DNA of 11,836 bases from Bacillota bacterium (GTDB taxonomy: Bacteria; Bacillota; Clostridia; Oscillospirales; Oscillospiraceae): assembly GCA_017861415.1 (NCBI GenBank), contig JAGFXS010000023.1, positions 1 through 11,836 on the forward strand. The letters run 5' to 3'. The translations under genes and the position numbers were made by a program. The notes beneath the pieces are model-generated. The model was given only the letters and a program-made list of their open reading frames with translations, was not told the origin of the DNA and did no database searches. Shown in pieces: positions 6,533 through 11,836 of the stretch. Every line of letters begins with the position of its first letter. The first letter of the stretch is position 1.

Positions 6533-7261
6533 ATGGATGAACCGAAGTATAAACGCGTGCTCTTAAAAATTAGCGGGGAAGCACTGGCAGGAGAAGCTTC
6601 TCGCGGCCTTGATTTTGGCGTTATTGGACAGGTGTGCGATGTCATTTGTGAATGCACCAAGCGCGGAGTTGAGGTGGGCATGGTGGTAGGCGGCGGCAAT
6701 TTCTGGCGCGGCTTGAAGGACGGCGGCGACAGAATGGAGCGCTCCCGCGCGGACCATATGGGCATGCTGGCCACCGTGATCAACTGTCTGGCCGTGGCCG
6801 ACGTGCTAGAGCAGAAGGGTGTGGAGGTTCGGGTACAGACTGCCATCGAAATGCGCTCCGTGGCGGAACCATATATCCGGTCCAAGGCCATTCGTCACCT
6901 GGAAAAGGGGCGCGTAGTGATTTTCGGAGCGGGCACCGGTAACCCTTATTTCTCCACCGATACGGCCGCGGTACTCCGGGCAGCGGAAATCGGTGCGGAC
7001 ATTATTCTTCTTGCCAAAAACGTAGACGGGGTATACAGCGCTGACCCCAAAGTGGATCCCAACGCAGTGAAATACGATAGCATAACCTATGACGATGTGC
7101 TGGCAGGGCATCTGCAGGTGATGGATTTCACCGCCACATCCCTGTCCATGGACAACAAGATCCCCGTGATGCTTTTTGCCTTGAAAGATCCCGGAAACAT
7201 CCTGCGGGTCGTGATGGGCGAACAAATCGGTACCATTGTGAAGGAGGACGTAAAACCATGA
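6533..7261 (+). CDS. pyrH: UMP kinase
   Basis: Cytoplasmic amino-acid-kinase-fold enzyme of 242 aa that converts UMP + ATP to UDP + ADP for pyrimidine nucleotide, RNA and cell-wall sugar synthesis. Motifs include [15 protein letters not shown] (7-21), [13 protein letters not shown] (48-60), [18 protein letters not shown] (73-90), [18 protein letters not shown] (129-146), [15 protein letters not shown] (159-173) and the late [13 protein letters not shown] (196-208). Length and motif order are normal for PyrH. The start is supported by AGGAGG seven bases upstream. It is the first gene of the plus-strand operon, and its stop overlaps the frr ATG (ATGA). Unlike in many bacteria, rpsB-tsf do not sit directly before it. 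Confidence 0.98.
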   Translation: MDEPKYKRVLLKISGEALAGEASRGLDFGVIGQVCDVICECTKRGVEVGMVVGGGNFWRGLKDGGDRMERSRADHMGMLATVINCLAVADVLEQKGVEVRVQTAIEMRSVAEPYIRSKAIRHLEKGRVVIFGAGTGNPYFSTDTAAVLRAAEIGADIILLAKNVDGVYSADPKVDPNAVKYDSITYDDVLAGHLQVMDFTATSLSMDNKIPVMLFALKDPGNILRVVMGEQIGTIVKEDVKP

Positions 7262-7812
7262 AAGAGATATTTCAGGAATATGACCACAAGATGAAGAAGA
7301 CCATCGAAGTGGTGATGAGTGACTTTGCCGCGGTTCGGGCAGGTCGAGCCAATCCCGCTGTACTGGATAAGCTCTCTGTAGAGTATTACGGTGTTGATAC
7401 CGCACTCCAGCAAGTGGCTGCCATCGCTGCGCCGGATCCACGTACCCTGACCATCCAGCCCTGGGACGCATCCCTGCTGAAGGCCGTTGAGAAAGCCATT
7501 CTCACCTCAGATCTAGGGCTTAACCCCCAGAATGACGGCAAGATTATTCGGTTGTCTTTCCCCCAGCTAACGGAGGAACGCCGCCGTGATCTCACCAAAC
7601 AAGTGAAGAAGTACGGCGAAGGTGGCAAGGTTGCTATCCGTAACATCCGTCGGGATGCTGTGGAGAAGTTCAAGGCCATGAAAAAGAAGTCGGAAATCAC
7701 CGAGGATGACCTGAAGGAATACGAGAAGGAACTCCAGGACATGACCGACAAGCGCTGCCGGGAAATCGACGAGCTGACTGCGAAAAAAGAAACTGAGCTA
7801 CTGGAGCTGTAA
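7258..7812 (+). CDS. frr: Ribosome recycling factor
   Basis: Splits post-termination ribosomes together with EF-G, freeing subunits for a new round of translation. At 184 aa it is the standard family length. Conserved stretches are [20 protein letters not shown] (26-45), [14 protein letters not shown] (about 73-86), the [11 protein letters not shown] segment and the [22 protein letters not shown] helix (about 107-128), then a long charged C-terminal helix rich in Lys and Glu. The ATG overlaps the pyrH stop by 4 bp, with AAGGAGG about ten bases upstream. The pyrH-frr pairing is one of the most conserved in bacteria. Confidence 0.98.
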   Translation: MKEIFQEYDHKMKKTIEVVMSDFAAVRAGRANPAVLDKLSVEYYGVDTALQQVAAIAAPDPRTLTIQPWDASLLKAVEKAILTSDLGLNPQNDGKIIRLSFPQLTEERRRDLTKQVKKYGEGGKVAIRNIRRDAVEKFKAMKKKSEITEDDLKEYEKELQDMTDKRCREIDELTAKKETELLEL

Positions 7813-7820
7813 GGAGACCT

Positions 7821-8567
7821 ATGGCATTTTGGAAGAGAAGAGGGCAGGCGGGAACTTTGGACAGAGGGCGCCTGCCCCGCCATGTGGCCATTATCATGGA
7901 TGGAAACGGGCGGTGGGCCAAGGGTCGCGGTCTGCCCCGTACGGCAGGGCACGCCGCCGGAGCGGAGACCTTTCGTACCATAGCAACCCACTGCAAACAC
8001 TTAGGAATTCCGTACCTCACGGTGTATGCTTTCTCCACGGAGAACTGGAAGCGTCCCAAGGAGGAGGTTTCCGCCATTATGGGCCTTCTGGAGAAGTATC
8101 TTCTGGAGGCCGCCGAAAAAATGGCAAAGGATAAAATTAGGCTCCGCTTTTTTGGAGATCTAACCCCCTTATCCCGCGAGCTGCGCCTGCTCTGCGATGA
8201 GACGGAGCGGATTTCTCGCAGCTATGAATCGGAAATCCAGGTGAACATTTGCCTTAATTACGGAGGCAGGGATGAAATCCTGCGAGCCGCCAGGGCTTGT
8301 GCCCGGGACTGCATGGATGGAAACCTGGATCCGGACAATTTTACGGAAAAAGACTTGGCCCGACATCTCTACTCCAAGGATATCCCAGACCCGGATCTGG
8401 TGATACGACCCAGCGGAGAGGTTCGCATTTCAAATTTTTTACTTTGGCAGTCCGCCTATGCGGAATACTATTTTACGCAGGTACTCTGGCCGGATTTCAC
8501 CCCGGGCGAACTGGATCGTATTCTTGGGATATATCAACGCAGGCAGCGTAGATTTGGGGGCGTGTGA
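7821..8567 (+). CDS. uppS: Undecaprenyl diphosphate synthase (cis-prenyltransferase)
   Basis: Adds isopentenyl units to farnesyl-PP to make the C55 carrier lipid for peptidoglycan and wall polymers; 248 aa. It shows the catalytic HVAIIMDGNGRWA (21-33, Asp27), GLPRTAGHAAG (37-47), FSTENWKRP (71-79), the NICLNYGGRDEI segment (142-153) and RPSGEVRISNFLLWQSAYAE (196-215). The last motif has Pro where many homologues have Thr (RTSGE), a small variation that is unlikely to change function. AAGGAG lies four bases before the ATG, a rather short spacing, eight bases after the frr stop. UppS uses precursors made by the dxr/ispG pathway encoded downstream. Confidence 0.97.
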   Translation: MAFWKRRGQAGTLDRGRLPRHVAIIMDGNGRWAKGRGLPRTAGHAAGAETFRTIATHCKHLGIPYLTVYAFSTENWKRPKEEVSAIMGLLEKYLLEAAEKMAKDKIRLRFFGDLTPLSRELRLLCDETERISRSYESEIQVNICLNYGGRDEILRAARACARDCMDGNLDPDNFTEKDLARHLYSKDIPDPDLVIRPSGEVRISNFLLWQSAYAEYYFTQVLWPDFTPGELDRILGIYQRRQRRFGGV

Positions 8568-9382
8568 GGTTGAGAAATCGAATCCTGGTGGCCTTGGTTG
8601 GCTCTCCGATTTTATTGTGGGTGCTGCTGGGGCTACCGCCAATTTTTACGCCCGTATTTGTAGCTCTGCTGGCCATGGTGGCCTCTTATGAGGCAAGTCG
8701 TGCCTTGGGAGTGAAACATCTGCGTATACAGGCCTACTCTATGGTTTTGTCTGCGGGTATACCTTTCTGGGTCTATTTCGGGGAAGGGCAGCTTCCGGCT
8801 CTTATTGCCATGCTCCTCTATGTGGGATTGCTTTTTATGGAGGCGCTTCCCAGCAATTATGCCGTTAAAGTGAGCTCCATTGGGGCAGTGTTCTTTTTCT
8901 CTGTGTTTATCCCCTATTTTCTTTCGTCTTTGGTGCGCATCAATGCCTTGCCTCTGCGACTTTGCTACATTCTAGTGCCGCTGATCATCCCCTTCATGTC
9001 TGATGCCTGCGCCATGTTTTCCGGCATGCTGTTCGGAAAGCGAAAGCTGGCTCCGGGGATTTCCCCCAAAAAGACCTTGGAGGGTTCCATTGGTGGTCTT
9101 GCAGGCGGTACGCTGGCCGCCTTGCTTTACGGCTTGATTATAGGCCATATCATGGGGGTGGAGGTTCACTTTGCGGCCCTGCTGATTTATGGCTGCTTGG
9201 GCAGCGCGGTCTCGCAGATAGGAGATCTGTCCTTCTCCTATGTAAAGCGGCAGAACGGGATTAAGGATTTCGGCGACATATTTCCCGGACACGGCGGTGT
9301 GTTAGATCGCTTTGACAGCGTCATCTTTTGCGCACCTTTTATTGAAGTGTTGATTATGGTGCTGCCTGCCTTTACCTCTTGA
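8564..9382 (+). CDS. cdsA: Phosphatidate cytidylyltransferase (CDP-diacylglycerol synthase)
   Basis: Polytopic membrane enzyme of 272 aa that makes CDP-diacylglycerol from phosphatidate and CTP, the branch point of phospholipid synthesis. About seven to eight hydrophobic segments are visible. Catalytic regions are SDACAMFSGMLFGKRKLAPGISPKKTLEGS (about 146-175) and the family signature in SQIGDLSFSYVKRQNGIKDF followed by PGHGGVLDRFDS (about 217-252). The start is taken as the GTG that overlaps the uppS stop (GTGA). A TTG six bases later (8570) is an alternative and is better spaced from GGGGG at 8556-8560, so the first two residues are uncertain. Confidence 0.96.
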   Translation: MRLRNRILVALVGSPILLWVLLGLPPIFTPVFVALLAMVASYEASRALGVKHLRIQAYSMVLSAGIPFWVYFGEGQLPALIAMLLYVGLLFMEALPSNYAVKVSSIGAVFFFSVFIPYFLSSLVRINALPLRLCYILVPLIIPFMSDACAMFSGMLFGKRKLAPGISPKKTLEGSIGGLAGGTLAALLYGLIIGHIMGVEVHFAALLIYGCLGSAVSQIGDLSFSYVKRQNGIKDFGDIFPGHGGVLDRFDSVIFCAPFIEVLIMVLPAFTS

Positions 9383-9400
9383 CAGGCGAGGAATATTCTG

Positions 9401-10561
9401 ATGAATAAAACGATTTCAATTTTGGGGTCTACAGGGTCAATTGGAACCCAGACCTTGGAAGTGGCTGCCTCCTGCGGCATTCCTGTTGCGGCTTTAGCTG
9501 CCCACCGAAATGTGGCGCTGCTAGAGCGTCAGGCCCGTGCCTTCAGACCAAAACTTGTGGCGGCGGCGGATGAGACCGCCGCCGCTGATTTGAAGCAGCG
9601 TCTTCGGGATACGGACATCCGTGTGGTTTCAGGGTCAGAAGGTATTTTAGAGGCGGCCTGCTTTGATGAAGCCCAGACAGTGGTTACAGCCATGGTGGGT
9701 ATTGCCGGTCTAGTCCCAACACTGGCCGCCATCGGGGCGGGGAAACGAATTGCCCTGGCTAACAAAGAGACTCTGGTTTGTGCCGGTCCACTGGTGATGG
9801 CCGAGGCCAAAGCTCGAAATGTGGAGGTTATCCCCGTTGATTCGGAGCACTCCGCCATATTTCAGTGTTTGCAGGGCAGCCGCGGACGGGAAGAGGTGAA
9901 GCGGCTGCTGCTCACGGCATCCGGTGGCCCCTTTTTCGGATATACGAGGGAAGCTTTGGAACAGGTTACCCTGGAACAAGCCCTGAAGCATCCCAACTGG
10001 ACCATGGGCGCGAAGGTGACCATTGATTCCGCAACCTTGATGAATAAGGGACTGGAGTTTTTGGAGGCAATGTGCCTGTTTGGGCTACCGCCGGAAAAAA
10101 TTTCCGTTTTGGTGCATCGGCAGAGTATAGTTCACTCTCTGGTGGAATACTGTGATAATGCGGTCTTAGCGCAATTGGGAACTCCAGATATGCGGGTTCC
10201 TATCCAGTACGCCCTGACTTGGCCACGGCGCGTACCGGGGCCGGCTACGGAGCTGGACCTTCTCTCTTGCCCGCCTCTGACCTTCCAGCAGCCGGATACA
10301 GAGGCCTTCCCTTGCCTGGCTCTGGCCATCCACGCAGCAAAGGAGGGTGGAACGCTGCCTGCCATCATGAACGGAGCCAATGAGATTGCTGTGGCGCGGT
10401 TTTTGAAGGGGGAGATCGGCTTTCTGGATATTCCGCGGCTGGTGGAGCGAACCATGGCACTTGTGCAGCCGGAGAAGGCGGTTACCCTTGAGACCGTATT
10501 GGAGGCAGATGCCAGCGCCCGACGCGCCGCGTCGGAGGAGCCTGCCCGTTATTTGAGGTGA
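9401..10561 (+). CDS. dxr: 1-deoxy-D-xylulose 5-phosphate reductoisomerase
   Basis: NADPH- and metal-dependent enzyme of the non-mevalonate (MEP) isoprenoid pathway, converting DXP to 2-C-methyl-D-erythritol 4-phosphate; 386 aa, normal length. The nucleotide-binding loop ILGSTGSIG (7-15), ALANKETLV (118-126), the metal-binding D147-S-E149 in PVDSEHSAIFQ, LTASGGPF (171-178), HPNWTMGAKVTIDSATLMNK (197-216) with the E219 ligand, and VLAQLGTPDMRVPIQYAL are all present. The substrate loop reads VHRQSIVHS where E. coli has HPQSVIHS; this is probably a clade difference. The ATG follows cdsA after 18 bases and has GAGG nine bases upstream. Its product feeds uppS. Confidence 0.97.
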   Translation: MNKTISILGSTGSIGTQTLEVAASCGIPVAALAAHRNVALLERQARAFRPKLVAAADETAAADLKQRLRDTDIRVVSGSEGILEAACFDEAQTVVTAMVGIAGLVPTLAAIGAGKRIALANKETLVCAGPLVMAEAKARNVEVIPVDSEHSAIFQCLQGSRGREEVKRLLLTASGGPFFGYTREALEQVTLEQALKHPNWTMGAKVTIDSATLMNKGLEFLEAMCLFGLPPEKISVLVHRQSIVHSLVEYCDNAVLAQLGTPDMRVPIQYALTWPRRVPGPATELDLLSCPPLTFQQPDTEAFPCLALAIHAAKEGGTLPAIMNGANEIAVARFLKGEIGFLDIPRLVERTMALVQPEKAVTLETVLEADASARRAASEEPARYLR

Positions 10562-11634
10562 ATGGTTTGCTAGTCTATATTATCCTGGCGATATTAATGT
10601 TCGGCGTACTCATTGCAGTCCATGAGTGGGGGCATTTCATTGCTGCAAAGCGACTGGGTGTCCGGGTCAATGAGTTTGCCATCGGAATGGGTCCTGCTCT
10701 CTGGTCCAAGCAGAAGGGGGAGACCTTGTACTCCCTGCGGGCCTTTCCCATAGGCGGATTCTGCGCCATGGAGGGGGAGGACGAGGATACGGCGTCGCCG
10801 GACTCCTTTGCTAAGAAATCCTTGTGGAGGAAGCTGGTGATTCTGTGTGCCGGGTCCTTTATGAATTTCGTAGCGGGACTGTTGCTGCTGTTGCTGCTCC
10901 TTTCTCAGAGTACCGGCTTTGCTGTGCCGGTCATTCAGAGTTTTGCTGAGGGATTCCCCGGGCAGAGCGAGGAAGGATTATTGCCTGGAGACCGTATCCT
11001 CGCCGTAGATGGACGAAAAGTACACATCTATAGTGATGTTACCCTGTATTTTAACCTCTCCAATGGTGAGACCATGAATCTGCTCATCCAGCGAGACGGT
11101 CAGGTGATGGAGAGAACAGATTTTCCTTTAAAACCCCGGGAATATATGACTAACGGCCAGTCCGTGCTCCGCTATGGAATCAATTTTCAATCCGTAGTGG
11201 CCACCCCCGGCCGTGTGCTTAGTGAGACTTGGGGGACTGCGGGTTACTTTGCCCGCTCCGTCTGGCTGGGGCTACAGATGTTGGCCAAAGGCGATGCTGG
11301 CATGAAGGATCTGGCTGGCCCTGTGGGGATCGTCTCCATGATCGGGGAGACCAGCGCCCAGGCGGGTGCCCAAAGCTTAATGGCAGGAGTCATGAATCTC
11401 TGTTATATCATTGCCCTGGTGGCGGTGAACCTGGCCATTATGAACATGTTGCCCATTCCAGCCCTAGACGGGGGCCGTGTGTTTCTACTATTGGTGGGGA
11501 AGGGATACCACCTGCTCACCCGCCGGGAGCTTAATTCCAAGTATGAAGCCTATATCCATGCCGCGGGATTTGTGCTTTTGATCGGCCTGATGGTGATAGT
11601 CACCTTCCAGGATGTTATCAAGCTGGTGAGGTAG
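10558..11634 (+). CDS. rseP: RseP/RasP-type site-2 intramembrane zinc metalloprotease
   Basis: Membrane protease of 358 aa that cuts transmembrane segments, typically of anti-sigma factors or leftover signal peptides. The zinc site HEWGH (22-26) lies in the first membrane helix, followed by [11 protein letters not shown] and [15 protein letters not shown] membrane helix rich in Leu (about 103-115) precedes a PDZ domain, whose clearest piece is [17 protein letters not shown] (about 141-157). The C-terminal part has AGPVGIV, then [12 protein letters not shown] with the third metal ligand D304 in the LDG motif. The GTG start overlaps the dxr stop (GTGA) and has only a weak ribosome binding site, so it probably depends on coupling. 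The substrate cannot be told from the sequence. Confidence 0.96.
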   Translation: MNGLLVYIILAILMFGVLIAVHEWGHFIAAKRLGVRVNEFAIGMGPALWSKQKGETLYSLRAFPIGGFCAMEGEDEDTASPDSFAKKSLWRKLVILCAGSFMNFVAGLLLLLLLLSQSTGFAVPVIQSFAEGFPGQSEEGLLPGDRILAVDGRKVHIYSDVTLYFNLSNGETMNLLIQRDGQVMERTDFPLKPREYMTNGQSVLRYGINFQSVVATPGRVLSETWGTAGYFARSVWLGLQMLAKGDAGMKDLAGPVGIVSMIGETSAQAGAQSLMAGVMNLCYIIALVAVNLAIMNMLPIPALDGGRVFLLLVGKGYHLLTRRELNSKYEAYIHAAGFVLLIGLMVIVTFQDVIKLVR

Positions 11635-11639
11635 ATGCT

Positions 11640-11836
11640 ATGACAAAACAAATGATGGTGGGTGGCGTTGCCATAGGCGGAGGCGCTCCGGTAACCATTC
11701 AATCTATGACGAATACAAACACAGCGGAGGTGGAGGCGACGGTGATGCAGATCCGTCGCCTTCAAAGCGCTGGCTGTGAGATTGTCCGGGTGGCAGTGCC
11801 GGACAAGGCCTCGGCTTTTGCCATAGGCGCCATCCG
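11640..11836 (+). CDS. ispG: 4-hydroxy-3-methylbut-2-en-1-yl diphosphate synthase, N-terminal part (cut by the window edge)
   Basis: Iron-sulfur enzyme (GcpE) of the late MEP pathway that converts methylerythritol cyclodiphosphate to HMBPP. Only the first 65 codons are present. The N-terminus [18 protein letters not shown] followed by [19 protein letters not shown] and [12 protein letters not shown] is diagnostic of IspG (the VQSMTNT and [10 protein letters not shown] blocks). The ATG at 11640 has GAGGT about seven bases upstream, just after the rseP stop. An ATG at 11635 is rejected because it meets a stop after one sense codon. The cysteines binding the 4Fe-4S cluster lie beyond the window. 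It is the second MEP gene in this operon after dxr. Confidence 0.95.
   Translation, partial: MTKQMMVGGVAIGGGAPVTIQSMTNTNTAEVEATVMQIRRLQSAGCEIVRVAVPDKASAFAIGAI

Noticed and set aside
6806..7471. 221-codon minus-strand ORF opposite pyrH/frr
   Set aside because: It is antisense to two well-conserved genes, has no recognisable motif or ribosome site, and is best explained as a shadow frame.
7386..8000. 204-codon minus-strand ORF opposite frr/uppS
   Set aside because: Ser/Arg-rich low-complexity translation typical of the antisense of a Lys/Glu-rich helix gene; no independent support.

Overview
The window carries two back-to-back chromosomal gene blocks typical of a moderate-GC Clostridia genome, probably an Oscillospiraceae-like gut Firmicute. 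That placement is an inference from the pyrH-frr-uppS-cdsA-dxr-rseP-ispG order, the strong AGGAGG-type ribosome binding sites, the lipobox-bearing PstS and the sequence flavour of the proteins. No tRNA, rRNA, CRISPR array, insertion sequence or phage gene was seen. Coding density is very high, and the longest stretch without a gene is about 239 bp.

Left block, minus strand (1..5268): a complete phosphate-uptake and phosphate-sensing operon, read from right to left as pstS - pstC - pstA - pstB - phoU - response regulator (phoB/phoP type) - histidine kinase (phoR type, cut by the window edge). All junctions from pstC onward overlap by 4 to 23 bp, so these genes are probably translationally coupled. 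A GC-rich hairpin separates pstS from pstC and may uncouple the amount of binding protein from the amount of permease. An AT-rich promoter region with PhoP/PhoB-box-like repeats lies upstream of pstS.

Middle (5380..6532): a DegV-family fatty-acid-binding protein gene on the minus strand with its own strong terminator, then a 239-bp divergent intergenic region. That region has a good -10 box for degV on one strand and a plausible promoter for pyrH on the other.

Right block, plus strand (6533..11836): pyrH (UMP kinase), frr (ribosome recycling factor), uppS (undecaprenyl-PP synthase), cdsA (CDP-diacylglycerol synthase), dxr (first committed step of the MEP pathway), rseP (site-2 protease) and the start of ispG (a late MEP step). 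Dxr and IspG help make the isoprenyl units that UppS polymerises into the cell-wall lipid carrier. CdsA makes the phospholipid precursor. Most junctions are overlaps or short gaps.

The most unusual observation is in PstS. Its two sequence halves are in reversed order compared with ordinary PstS. The 'SREDGSGTR' phosphate-binding half comes directly after the lipoprotein signal, and the 'AGSSSVTP...DIGMASR' half, normally N-terminal, forms the C-terminus. The gene is intact, so this looks like a circularly permuted phosphate-binding lipoprotein rather than a broken gene.
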